DNA from: UASB124 sp041662445
GTDB lineage: Bacteria > Babelota > Babeliae > Babelales > RVW-14
NCBI GenBank assembly: GCA_041662445.1
Contig: JBAZSL010000008.1
Coordinates: 1 to 64,000 of the forward strand
Direction: 5' to 3'
Length of the DNA stretch: 64,000 nt
Shown here piece by piece: positions 33,438 to 41,808 of the stretch (the stretch's first letter is position 1; each line of letters starts with the position of its first letter). The notes below the pieces were generated by a model. That model saw only the letters and a list, made by a program, of their open reading frames with translations, was not told where the DNA came from and searched no databases. A program made the position numbers and the translations under genes.

Positions 33438-35543
33438 ATGAGGTATTATGTAGTTTGTACATTCGCGCTGATTGCCATGTTACATGCATCACTTGCTGCC
33501 AGCAGCATCACTGCTTATGACAACCAGACCGCCTATGAAACATCCAATCACGTTTTTTATAATAATGAAGTTGCGCAAGGCTTTGTGCGTCTTAATGCCG
33601 GCTTCACGGTCATGCCGCCACACGCATGCGCAAATCTTGATCTCTTGTTTTCAGTGTCAGGTGGTATTGATTTGCGAGAAACGAGTACGATCCGTTTACT
33701 CAAGGACCTTGAGTTTGATAGCGGGGTTACCTTAACAGCCGGTGGTACTATTGATGGACGTGGCCACACGCTTATTCTCAATGGTGATTTTAGAATTTCT
33801 GCGGGTAAAGTTTTGCATTTTAGTGGTGATACGATTATTGATGCGCAAGGACATGAGATTGTTATTGGCGAAAATGCACAGATCTTTGTTGATACGAATG
33901 TAACGCTGACCATTGCCAATGCAATGATCAAAAACATGCACAATGCGCCAACATATCCACTACTTCGTTTAGCAGCTCTTACAAGCAAACTTGCGCTTGA
34001 TAACGTTGTATTTGCACCGGTTGGCGATTTTTTATTTCAGCAAGGACAGCTCTTTGTTCATAATGACGTTATGGTTACCGGCACATCGGCATTTGTGTAT
34101 CACTCACCAATGCCAAGTTTTATTACCAAGAATTCGTGCCTTTATCTCGATCATAACGTAACATTTTCTATCGCATCGGCAACATTTACTGACGCACCAT
34201 TTACTCTCAAAAATACATATACCGACTGCAACTTTATTAAGATGGTCGATCAAACTTCGATGCTCTATGGTGACGGTTGCAGTTTACAAACAACCGAAAC
34301 AGGACTGCGCCTGACACGAGGCACGGTAATCCTTGATAATCGCGTGCAGTTTAAGAGCGACGCTACCTTGACACTCACCTCTGTTACGTTGCGGGCTTTG
34401 CAGAATGTTTCACTGGGCGCAGATGTTTACAGCACAGACTGGAGTCCCGACAGACGGTATGTGGCAATTGGTACAACGGTGAATTTTAGTGGTAATGCCA
34501 TTCAAGTGTACCGATTCGCAGAAACAGCCTTAGCTTTGGTTGCTTCAGCGAGCTATGGTACCAGGGTTTGGTCAGTGCGCTGGAGCCCGGACGGACGCTA
34601 TTTGGCGGTTGGTGGCTTGAACCCAACGAATAACAATGAGGTTCAGATTTATAGCTTTGACGGGACGGCGCTAACACTAATTACTGATGCACAAGTTGAT
34701 TACGGTTCAGATGCTTATTCGGTGGCCTGGAGTCCTGATGGGCGGTACTTGGCAATTGGCGGAGGCTCTCCAATAAGTGGGAACGAAGTACAGATTTATA
34801 GTTTTGATGGAACAGCGCTGGCGCTTATTCCTGGCGCACAAGTGAATTATGGTTTTGATGTTCGATCAGTGACGTGGAGTCCTGACGGCCGCTATCTGGC
34901 GCTCGGCGGTGATAATTTTATGGGTGGCAATGAACTTCGAGTTTACACGTTTAATGGGACGACACTGAGTTTGTGTGTACAACTTGATTATGGCGCCATC
35001 ATTTATTCTTTGAGTTGGAGTCCTGATGGTCGCTATCTGGCAGTTGGTGGAAATTTTCCAACAAGCGGCAACATACTTAAGATATACACTTTTAACGGAA
35101 CTGAATTGGTTCTTAGTGCACAAGCTGACTTTGGTGAATATGTTTATTCGCTGGCATGGAGCCCGAATGGACAATACGTGGCAGTTGGAGGGTATCATCC
35201 AACAGGAAGTAGCGCACTTCAGGTGTATAGGTTTAACGGAACGGCGCTCATTCCGTGCGCGCAAACTAATTATGGCGAGTTGGTTTGGTCTGTAGCATGG
35301 AGTCCTGATGGTCAATATCTATCGATTATGTGGTCATCTCCAGAAAAAATTGAGATCTGCCATGCTGACTACACTCAACCCACAACGCCTCAAGCCTCGA
35401 CCTATAGCATTGTTTTTGGCGACAGCGCCAAGGGAAGTAATTACGATGCACATCTGCAACTAAAGCCAGGAGCAAGTCTCAACCTGACCGGTAAGATGTT
35501 GTACGATTGTATGGATATAGACAGCGAACCATCGGTTGGTTAA
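33438..35543 (+). CDS. Secreted beta-helix/7-blade propeller protein, intact paralogue
   Basis: The 701-residue protein is in one frame. It has a signal peptide (VVCTFALIAMLHASLAAS) and a beta-helix-like domain (about 60-325; the first ~230 residues are almost identical to propeller gene 1). Seven WD-like repeats follow (about 330-635), each with a variant of WSPDGRYLAVGG...EVQIYSFDGTALALI. A C-terminal tail has LQLKPGASLNLTGK. Seven repeats suit one closed seven-blade propeller. Such propellers bind proteins or sugars; no enzymatic residues are visible. The final tail matches propeller gene 1 and may be a sorting or capping segment. Confidence 0.85.
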   Translation: MRYYVVCTFALIAMLHASLAASSITAYDNQTAYETSNHVFYNNEVAQGFVRLNAGFTVMPPHACANLDLLFSVSGGIDLRETSTIRLLKDLEFDSGVTLTAGGTIDGRGHTLILNGDFRISAGKVLHFSGDTIIDAQGHEIVIGENAQIFVDTNVTLTIANAMIKNMHNAPTYPLLRLAALTSKLALDNVVFAPVGDFLFQQGQLFVHNDVMVTGTSAFVYHSPMPSFITKNSCLYLDHNVTFSIASATFTDAPFTLKNTYTDCNFIKMVDQTSMLYGDGCSLQTTETGLRLTRGTVILDNRVQFKSDATLTLTSVTLRALQNVSLGADVYSTDWSPDRRYVAIGTTVNFSGNAIQVYRFAETALALVASASYGTRVWSVRWSPDGRYLAVGGLNPTNNNEVQIYSFDGTALTLITDAQVDYGSDAYSVAWSPDGRYLAIGGGSPISGNEVQIYSFDGTALALIPGAQVNYGFDVRSVTWSPDGRYLALGGDNFMGGNELRVYTFNGTTLSLCVQLDYGAIIYSLSWSPDGRYLAVGGNFPTSGNILKIYTFNGTELVLSAQADFGEYVYSLAWSPNGQYVAVGGYHPTGSSALQVYRFNGTALIPCAQTNYGELVWSVAWSPDGQYLSIMWSSPEKIEICHADYTQPTTPQASTYSIVFGDSAKGSNYDAHLQLKPGASLNLTGKMLYDCMDIDSEPSVG

Positions 35544-35556
35544 ATAGCAAAAAAAA

Positions 35557-35585
35557 AGAGTCGTCCACGTATCGTGAACGGCTCT
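35557..35585 (-). terminator. Rho-independent terminator of the ankyrin lipoprotein gene
   Basis: A 13-bp stem (35557-35569 with 35573-35585, two G·U pairs) and 3-base loop are followed on the minus strand by a run of about nine T. It may also stop plus-strand transcription from the propeller gene. Confidence 0.8.
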
Positions 35586-35624
35586 TACGAATTTTAGCGA
35601 CACTTCTTGTTGATGATCTTATTT

Positions 35625-36461
35625 TTACGAATCCAAAAATGGCTTTATAACAGTATCAAGAAGTTCACGTGAACATTCAGGCCATTCTTGAGCAAGTGTA
35701 TTGCCAAGATAATTTTGGAGTACGAGAACCACATTTTGATGACCTCTTGCACGCGCAAAATCCAAAGCAGTTCTATTACTATGAGGAATTGTATCCCTTA
35801 TATCCTGATCTGCTCCAGCTTCAAGAAGGATCTGTACTACACCGGCATACCCTCGCACTGCGGCCCACATCAATGCCGTTAATCCATTTTTGTTTTGTAT
35901 ATTAACATCAGCACCGTTATCTAGGATTGGGCTCCCTTTATTAGTAATCACTGCAGTTACGTCATCTGTATCTGGCGTATTGACCTTAATATCCTCAGCA
36001 GGACCTTGCGTCTTAACCTTAATAGGACGCGCTAGAAGTTCTTTTACTATAGCAATATGCCCATTCATCGAAGCCCCCATCAATGCCGTCAAACCGCTAT
36101 GGTCTTGTGCATCAATATGAGCGTTGAATTTTAAAAGTAATCTTACTATATCAACATTCCCATGAGCTGAAGCCACCACCAATGCTGTTGTGTCATCTTG
36201 ACCGCATGCATCGGGGTCAGCAGAATGATCTAACAAGAACCACAGCTCCATTAAGGCTCCTTTTTTTGCTGCCGTAAACACATCAACATCAAACTGCTTG
36301 TCGAATGCACGTCTCATTCTTTTTGCTGATGGCTGCATAACATCATCATTACACGTCCTGAAAGCAACCTCAATCTTTGTTGGCTGCATACCATAATCTG
36401 GCATCATTACGCATCCTGAAAGCACCAGCGCTCCGCATACTTTTTTCATCATGCTTTTCAT
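35625..36461 (-). CDS. Ankyrin-repeat lipoprotein
   Basis: The 278-residue protein starts with a signal ending VLSGC, a clear lipobox. About five ankyrin repeats follow between residues 70 and 250 (LMELWFLLDHSADPDACG, TALVVASAHGNVDIVRLLL, TALMGASMNGHIAIVKELL, TALMWAAVRGYAGVVQILLEAGAD, ALDFARARGHQNVVLVL). A non-repeat insertion (KVKTQGPAEDIKVNTPDTDD) separates the third and fourth. The last helices (LAQEWPECSRELLDTVIKPF) loosely resemble the ends of other ankyrin proteins here. The protein is probably surface- or periplasm-exposed. Confidence 0.85.
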   Translation of the reverse strand: MKSMMKKVCGALVLSGCVMMPDYGMQPTKIEVAFRTCNDDVMQPSAKRMRRAFDKQFDVDVFTAAKKGALMELWFLLDHSADPDACGQDDTTALVVASAHGNVDIVRLLLKFNAHIDAQDHSGLTALMGASMNGHIAIVKELLARPIKVKTQGPAEDIKVNTPDTDDVTAVITNKGSPILDNGADVNIQNKNGLTALMWAAVRGYAGVVQILLEAGADQDIRDTIPHSNRTALDFARARGHQNVVLVLQNYLGNTLAQEWPECSRELLDTVIKPFLDS

Positions 36462-36625
36462 CGAAAAACCTCCATATTGTAAAATTCATCCATTATTTAA
36501 CTACATTAAAAATCAATTAGAAATAATTTCTTTACTATGCGCTAAATAGTTGTGTTTGTCAATTTTTGTTTTTTATTACAATTAGTACGTGTTTTTGGCT
36601 AAAATTGACTCGAAATTAATGAAAT

Positions 36626-36672
36626 GCAACGCCACCCTGATATACTTCCAGGGGCTTAAAGAAAGGCGTTGC
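36626..36672. other. Nested hairpin in the gap downstream of hisS
   Basis: GCAACGCC pairs exactly with GGCGTTGC across 31 bases, and inside it CCCTG pairs with CAGGG. There is no T-run on either side. It could be an RNA structure in the hisS 3' region or the leader of the ankyrin lipoprotein gene. Confidence 0.45.
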
Positions 36673-36720
36673 ACATGCGGGAATATGTCTAATTAACGGA
36701 CTGAAAGTCATTTTTGTGAG

Positions 36721-38046
36721 TTAAGCAAGGAGCGAGCACAGAGATGAGGTAGCGCCCACTATATCGTTATTTTTTATTGCGTGCAGCAAAATGCCATGTT
36801 GACCATAGGTTGCGAGCAACGAAAAATTTCTCTTCTGCGCATACTCTTTTATAGCTATTTCTGAGCATGAATTCATCGGAATAAAGTCTGCAGCAAGCCC
36901 TTTTTTGCGTAGTTTTCGTGTCAATTCGAGTAATGGTTGATGTTGTTGCTTGGCGGTGGGCACAACGAGAATTCGTACCGTATGATCATATTCCTGTATG
37001 AGCTTTAACTCCAACAGTGCCGTTAGAATTCTTTCCAAGCCAAAGGCCATGCCAACGGCAGGAAGATCTGGGCCGCCAAGATTTTTTACGAGATGATCAT
37101 ATCTGCCTCCACCAAGTACTGCGCCCACAGGTATATTGGGGATACTTCCTTCAAGAATAAAACCGGTATAATAATCGGCACCACGAGCGAGCAGAAGATC
37201 AAAATTAATCCTTTTTTTTATATCGGTATCAAGATAAGAACAAATTTCTTCAAGTTCTTCTATCCCGTTGACCCCTTCAGAGAAATCACCAAGAAATTTT
37301 TTCATAACTTCAAATTTATGATTGGTATCACCTTCCAACGTACAAACAAAAATGATGGCCTGAACAGCCTTATCTGGCAATGCTCGTCGCGCCAGTATTT
37401 CCCTAATATGAGCTATAAAAGAACTATGATAATCAGGATTATTGTGATGTACCCATTTTTCAGAAAATTTACTTACTTCATCCATCGCCCTCTGCAGGTG
37501 TAGCCTGCCCTGAGTGCCAGCAAGTTCTGATTTTTCGGCAAGCGCTTTAATAATCAAGCGATGGTTAATGTTGATAACAAAATTGGGAAAACCCAATCGA
37601 GATAGACCCTCACATGCCATATGTATTACTTCTGCATCAGCGGATCGATCTCCTACGCCAATAACATCGCCATCGCACTGGGTAAATTCTCTGAAATGTC
37701 CCTTGTCAATTTCATCGTCTCTAAATACCGTAGCGATCTGATATCGTTTAAATGGAATTGGCGCTTCCGGATGATCTGCAATATATCGTGCCATTGGAAC
37801 AGTAAGATCATAACGCAATACCATCTCCTGAGAGGTACAATCCTTGAGGTGAAAAAGAAGGGACTCGCCCTCGCCATGATGGCCACTAAATACTTTTGCG
37901 TGTTCAAGTACTGGTGTACTCAGTGGATCAAATCCATATTCTTTGTAAATTGTTTCAATAATATCAAGAACCATTTTCCTCTGAATAAATTGCATGCCAA
38001 AAAACTCTGATGTTCCCTGTGGAATACCATAATTAGAATGATGCAT
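36721..38046 (-). CDS. hisS: Histidyl-tRNA synthetase
   Basis: The 441-residue class II synthetase has GTSEFFGMQFIQRKMVLDII (motif 1 region), VLRYDLTVPMARYIA (motif 2 region), the histidine-binding LLARGADYYTGFILEGS, GGGRYDHLVKNLGG, and VGMAFGLERI (motif 3). A C-terminal anticodon-binding domain follows (TVRILVVPTAKQQHQPLLELTRKLRKKG). It appears complete. AAAGG lies upstream of the ATG. A hairpin (38074-38100) separates it from hutH on the same strand. Confidence 0.96.
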   Translation of the reverse strand: MHHSNYGIPQGTSEFFGMQFIQRKMVLDIIETIYKEYGFDPLSTPVLEHAKVFSGHHGEGESLLFHLKDCTSQEMVLRYDLTVPMARYIADHPEAPIPFKRYQIATVFRDDEIDKGHFREFTQCDGDVIGVGDRSADAEVIHMACEGLSRLGFPNFVININHRLIIKALAEKSELAGTQGRLHLQRAMDEVSKFSEKWVHHNNPDYHSSFIAHIREILARRALPDKAVQAIIFVCTLEGDTNHKFEVMKKFLGDFSEGVNGIEELEEICSYLDTDIKKRINFDLLLARGADYYTGFILEGSIPNIPVGAVLGGGRYDHLVKNLGGPDLPAVGMAFGLERILTALLELKLIQEYDHTVRILVVPTAKQQHQPLLELTRKLRKKGLAADFIPMNSCSEIAIKEYAQKRNFSLLATYGQHGILLHAIKNNDIVGATSSLCSLLA

Positions 38047-38073
38047 AAGAGGCCTTTTCTATGTAATATTTAT

Positions 38074-38100
38074 TAGGGTGGCGGTAGAATTGCCACCCTA
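38074..38100 (-). terminator. Hairpin after hutH, before hisS
   Basis: A perfect 9-bp stem (TAGGGTGGC / GCCACCCTA) with a 9-base loop lies just past the hutH stop and 28 bases before the hisS start. The sequence after it on the minus strand is A/T-rich but not a T-run. It may be a terminator, or a leader structure acting on hisS. Confidence 0.55.
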
Positions 38101-38110
38101 TAGGAATGTA

Positions 38111-39703
38111 TTAAATCGCTAGCGCGCCAATTTGTTGCTCGACGGTAGTAACAATAACACCTGATTTTAAGATCTCTGTTAGTGCATCGATATCTTTGTA
38201 AAGAATGCGATCGTCTTCAACGAAATCAACTTTGCTGCGCACAAATTTTTTGAGGGCCTGTATGGCAGCGCTTGGCATTTGTTCTCTAAAGTCTAATGCC
38301 TGAATTGTAAGCAATAACTCGATAGCAACTACTGAAAAAACATTATTTAAAATGGTTGATGCTTTTCGAGCAGAAATTGACCCCATGCTTACATGGTCTT
38401 CCTGATTAGCACACGTAGGGATAGAATCGACGCATGCCGGATGAGCCAATATTTTATTTTCTGAAACTAATGCAGCGGCTGTGTATTGAGGAATCATAAA
38501 TCCTGAATTTAAGCCACTTCCTTTGATAAGGAATGCTGGCAAGCCGTCATTCAATTGAGGATCAAGAATACGTGCGCTTCTTCGTTCAGATATATCACCA
38601 ATTTCTGCTATCGCCATGCCGGCAAAATCCATAGCCAACGCAATTGGTTGACCATGAAAATTTCCGCCTGAGTAGGCTGCGCCATCAAAAATTAATGGGT
38701 TATCGGTTGCGGAGTTAATTTCTACCTCGATAACTTTTTTTGCATAATTAATCGCATCGATAGATGCACCCATTACTTGCGCAAAACATCTTATGCTATA
38801 GCAATCTTGGACTTTGGAAATATGAGAGTCGATTAAAGAGCTGCCCTGTAATAATCTTCGTATATTTGAGGCGCACTTAACCTGTCCATCATGGGGACGA
38901 GCTTGATGAATTCTGCTGTCAAATGGACTCGAGCATGCTTTCAAGGCTTCAAAAGTTGCGGCTGCTGTAATTTGGGCTCCATTGATTAACGTGTATGCGT
39001 CAGCAATGGTTAGGGCAGAAACGGCTGTAAGTACAGCAGTTCCATTGTTTAACGCCAAGCCCTCTTTTGAGGAGAGGCTTGTGGGTTCAAAATTGAGTTC
39101 CTTAAGATATGCGCGCGTTTCAACTCGCTTACCTTGATAAAAAACTTCGCCCTCGCCTATTAAAACTAACATGATATGAGAGAGTGGCGCCAGATCGCCG
39201 CTTGCTCCGACAGATCCTTTTTCGGGAACATAAGGGTAAATTTCTTTATTGAGCATTTCTACAAGTTTTTCAACTGTTGAAAGTCGAAGTCCAGAGACAC
39301 CTTTTGCAAAAGTATTAACGCGTAATAGAAGTGCTGCGCGTACTACTTCCTCTGACAGTGGGTTTCCAACGCCTGCTGCATGACTTCTGATTAAATTTGT
39401 TTGCAATTGTTGCGTTTGATCTTGCGAGATAGAAACATTGGCAAGTGATCCAAAACCAGTTGTTAATCCATAGACAACTTTGCCCTCGTTGACCAAGGTA
39501 TCCACCTTGGCTCGTGTCGCGGTAATTCTTTTTTTAGCGTCATCTGAAATTATTACCTTGAACCTGTTCTTTGCTACATTGACCACGTCCTGGATGGTCA
39601 GGCCATCTCCAGTAACTACAACAGTGTTTTGAATTTCAGCTGCGCAATGATGAATGAGTATTAGATGAGTAAGACACAAGAAACCGATATATTTTTTATG
39701 CAT
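38111..39703 (-). CDS. hutH: Histidine ammonia-lyase with an N-terminal signal peptide
   Basis: The 530-residue protein is a full aromatic amino-acid lyase. YGLTTGFGSLANV carries the Tyr of the inner loop; GSVGASGDLAPLSH supplies Ala167-Ser168-Gly169 for the MIO cofactor; QDCYSIRCFAQVMGA, NSATDNPL, GNFHGQ and SIPTCANQEDHVSMG match the family. It converts L-histidine to urocanate and ammonia. Unusually, about 22 residues precede the conserved start: a basic-hydrophobic stretch MHKKYIGFLCLTHLILIHHC followed by AA, like a signal peptide. No internal Met allows a shorter start. Export would place the reaction outside the cytoplasm. Confidence 0.85.
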   Translation of the reverse strand: MHKKYIGFLCLTHLILIHHCAAEIQNTVVVTGDGLTIQDVVNVAKNRFKVIISDDAKKRITATRAKVDTLVNEGKVVYGLTTGFGSLANVSISQDQTQQLQTNLIRSHAAGVGNPLSEEVVRAALLLRVNTFAKGVSGLRLSTVEKLVEMLNKEIYPYVPEKGSVGASGDLAPLSHIMLVLIGEGEVFYQGKRVETRAYLKELNFEPTSLSSKEGLALNNGTAVLTAVSALTIADAYTLINGAQITAAATFEALKACSSPFDSRIHQARPHDGQVKCASNIRRLLQGSSLIDSHISKVQDCYSIRCFAQVMGASIDAINYAKKVIEVEINSATDNPLIFDGAAYSGGNFHGQPIALAMDFAGMAIAEIGDISERRSARILDPQLNDGLPAFLIKGSGLNSGFMIPQYTAAALVSENKILAHPACVDSIPTCANQEDHVSMGSISARKASTILNNVFSVVAIELLLTIQALDFREQMPSAAIQALKKFVRSKVDFVEDDRILYKDIDALTEILKSGVIVTTVEQQIGALAI

Positions 39704-39804
39704 AAAATCTCGCTTTTTTATAATAACTATCTATAACGACTGCATAAACTCCTTTATGTGCATTTTCTATAACTTCATGGTTTCTCCTTTTTTATTGGTT
39801 TCGC

Positions 39805-40440
39805 CTAAAGGCCTTTCTCCTGTTCTAGTACCGCTCGAGCAGGAGAGGCATCAAGCCCCGATAACAAGAGTGGCAAACAGATCAATTCGTATGCACCGGC
39901 AGCGACGTGTTGCAGCCTCAATCCTTCAATAATAACAATTCCCGCCGACAATAATGATCGATGCGTTTGGTGCTCCGGCTGATTCCGTTCAATGCCCAGG
40001 TAGTCAATCCCCACAGTTTTTATCTTCTTGCTCACAAGATAGTCTGCTGCTTCTGCTGACAGATACACAAAATTTGGATCAAAGGGTGCTATGGGCGTGT
40101 GTGAACTATTGGTTGTTTTGAGTAAAAGAATTTCGCCATTGCAAGGTTCGTGCGCGTTGAGATCTTTGGCCATAATTTTTTCGCTAACCATGGTAAGGTC
40201 AAGCACACGGCAGGGGCCAATGAGTTTGTCAAAACAGAGTTGGTCAACCGTGATTCCGTCTTTCAGAAAATGCGCTGGTGCGTCGATATGAGTTCCGGTA
40301 TGTGAGTCGAGCGCGATACGTGATTCGCGTGCGCCATCACGCGTAAAAGTTTTAGTCGGCTCAATATGTACTACGTGACGATTTTTATATGACGATGCAT
40401 CGTTGGTTATCGGCCAACTAATGTCGATATATTGTTTCAT
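39805..40440 (-). CDS. Cyclase/kynurenine-formamidase-family metal hydrolase
   Basis: The 211-residue protein has the family's metal-binding motif HTGTHIDAPAHF (about 47-58), an N-terminal DISWPI strand, and YLGIERNQ near residue 155. The C-terminal GIVIIEGL...AAGAYELICLPL is also conserved. Members hydrolyse amide or ester bonds (kynurenine formamidase, cyclic amide hydrolases) using Zn or Mn. The substrate here is unknown; hutH next door makes degradation of an amino-acid derivative a reasonable guess. The ATG lies three bases after the stop of the secreted protein upstream and has no ribosome site of its own, so it is translationally coupled. Confidence 0.85.
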   Translation of the reverse strand: MKQYIDISWPITNDASSYKNRHVVHIEPTKTFTRDGARESRIALDSHTGTHIDAPAHFLKDGITVDQLCFDKLIGPCRVLDLTMVSEKIMAKDLNAHEPCNGEILLLKTTNSSHTPIAPFDPNFVYLSAEAADYLVSKKIKTVGIDYLGIERNQPEHQTHRSLLSAGIVIIEGLRLQHVAAGAYELICLPLLLSGLDASPARAVLEQEKGL

Positions 40441-40443
40441 GAG

Positions 40444-40983
40444 TTATCGTAGGGGCGATTGGCGTTTTGACCAATGTATCTTTGCATAAGGAGAAAGATT
40501 GAGTTGAAAGGTGATGGGGTCAAAAAATTCCAGTCCGGGGTTCTTTGAGATCAGATCAAGTGTGGTGTGCGGTGGAATTGAGAGCATGCCTTGTTGATAG
40601 TGAACATCTTCAAGAAAATCAAAAATAACATCGCCGACAAGAGTGATTTTTGAAGAGCCGCTCATAAATACTAAGCTATCCTGTTTAAGATTGAAGAGGG
40701 TGATCGCTTTCCCTTTATGTCCAATAATAAGTTCTGCGTGTGGAGCGAGGATAAGTGTTCCGCCGTCATTGAAAGTGAAATCGTGACCAAGAAAACATCG
40801 TCCCTTAATTTCACGTACCTTCTCGACATGGTTTGCACTAATTTTAATGATCTTTTTGCGAAGTTCGATATCTCCCGGCTGAAAACCGTTATGTGCAATA
40901 CTAGGAATGGTATTGTCAGTCATTGCGTGAGTGGTGCTTATGAGCGCAACAGATAGGAGTACGGATAATAGTAGCTTCTTCAT
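40444..40983 (-). CDS. Secreted beta-rung protein, family member A
   Basis: From ATG 40983 the protein has 179 residues with a signal peptide (KKLLLSVLLSVALISTTHA). The mature part is short rungs of a beta-helix type: GTLILAPHAELIIG, SKITLVGDVIFDF, GMLSIPPHTTLDLI, ITFQLNLSPYAKIHW. The rung LxLxPxAxLxh recurs in the proteins at 41809 and 43356 and in both propeller proteins, so they form one family. AGGACACC precedes the start. It is coupled to the cyclase gene. Function is unknown. Confidence 0.7.
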   Translation of the reverse strand: MKKLLLSVLLSVALISTTHAMTDNTIPSIAHNGFQPGDIELRKKIIKISANHVEKVREIKGRCFLGHDFTFNDGGTLILAPHAELIIGHKGKAITLFNLKQDSLVFMSGSSKITLVGDVIFDFLEDVHYQQGMLSIPPHTTLDLISKNPGLEFFDPITFQLNLSPYAKIHWSKRQSPLR

Positions 40984-41085
40984 GAGGTGTCCTTGGTAAG
41001 AAGAGTGATGAATTTTTATTATCGCGTAAAGTATAGGTTTTTTTGCGTGCAAATCTATGGAAAATTCTTCTTTTTTGAATATTTC

Positions 41086-41113
41086 TTGCCCGCTGTAGTT
41101 TTTAAACTACAAT
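41086..41113 (+). promoter_or_regulatory. Probable promoter and operator of the second toxin-antitoxin module
   Basis: TTGCCC (41086-41091) and TACAAT (41108-41113) are 16 bases apart. An inverted repeat GTAGTTT-TT-AAACTAC (41095-41110) overlaps the -10 box, which is where an antitoxin would bind. The toxin start follows nine bases later. Confidence 0.5.
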
Positions 41114-41121
41114 AGCTTTGT

Positions 41122-41458
41122 ATGGATCAGATAACAATAAATTTTTATGTTACGAGAACCGGGAAAAGTCTGTTTGCTGACTGGCATGATGATCTTGATG
41201 TGAAGGCGAGAGCTATTATACGAACAAGATTGGATAGGGTTAGGCTCGGTAATCTTGGCGATTGCAAGCCGATTAAGAATGGTGATGGAATATGGGAAAA
41301 TGCGAATAAATTATGGACCGGGTTTTAGGATTTATTTTAGTAAGTGTGGCTCGAAATTGGTTGTTCTCTTGGTTGGTGGCGATAAGGGAAGCCAGAAGCG
41401 TGATATAGAAAAGGCGAAACATTATTGGACTGAGTGTAGGGATTTGTTACATGACTAA
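41122..41458 (+). pseudogene. HigB/RelE-type addiction-module toxin, frameshifted
   Basis: The first frame reads ITINFYVTRTGKSLFADWHD, RTRLDRVRLGNLGDCKP, NGDGIWE and then ends at 41328. The +1 frame continues with MRINYGPGFRIYFSK, LVVLLVGGDKGSQKRDI and AKHYWTECRDLL to 41458. Together these are a complete TIGR02683-type killer protein (about 111 residues). One extra A in AAAA (41297-41300) explains the break: removing it restores WEMRINYGPGFR. The antitoxin downstream is intact, so either the toxin was inactivated or the base is a sequencing error. Confidence 0.8.
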
Positions 41459-41756
41459 GAGATTAAAAGATTATCAAGAAAAATTACTTCGTGATTTGCA
41501 GGATCCTGTTGAGGCGAATGAGTACCTTAATGCTGCACTCATGGATTCGGATCCACGTATATTCCTTTTGGCCTTAAAAAATGTAATTGAAGCTCAGAAA
41601 ACCGAGGTGTCGACACTTGCTCGCAAAGCAAAGCTTAATCGCGAAAATCTCTATCGAATGCTTTCTCCAAGGGGTAATCCTCGTCTTTCAAGCATTGTTC
41701 CTTTACTTGGTTCCCTTGGATTGCATCTTGCAGTCCAGCCATATAAACATAAGTAA
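41451..41756 (+). CDS. Addiction-module antidote protein (HigA/XRE-type)
   Basis: The 101-residue protein begins TKRLKDYQEKLLRDLQDPVEANEYLNAALMD, typical of TIGR02684 antidote proteins. It has a helix-turn-helix (about 60-85: VSTLARKAKLNRENLYRMLSPRGNP). Its start overlaps the toxin's last codons by eight bases, as usual for this toxin-first arrangement. It should bind the toxin and the inverted repeat at 41095-41110. The gene is intact. Confidence 0.85.
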   Translation: MTKRLKDYQEKLLRDLQDPVEANEYLNAALMDSDPRIFLLALKNVIEAQKTEVSTLARKAKLNRENLYRMLSPRGNPRLSSIVPLLGSLGLHLAVQPYKHK

Positions 41757-41808
41757 ATGAGTGATTTCAGGAGAGTTCTTTACGTACTCTACCGTTGATC
41801 TTTGGTAA

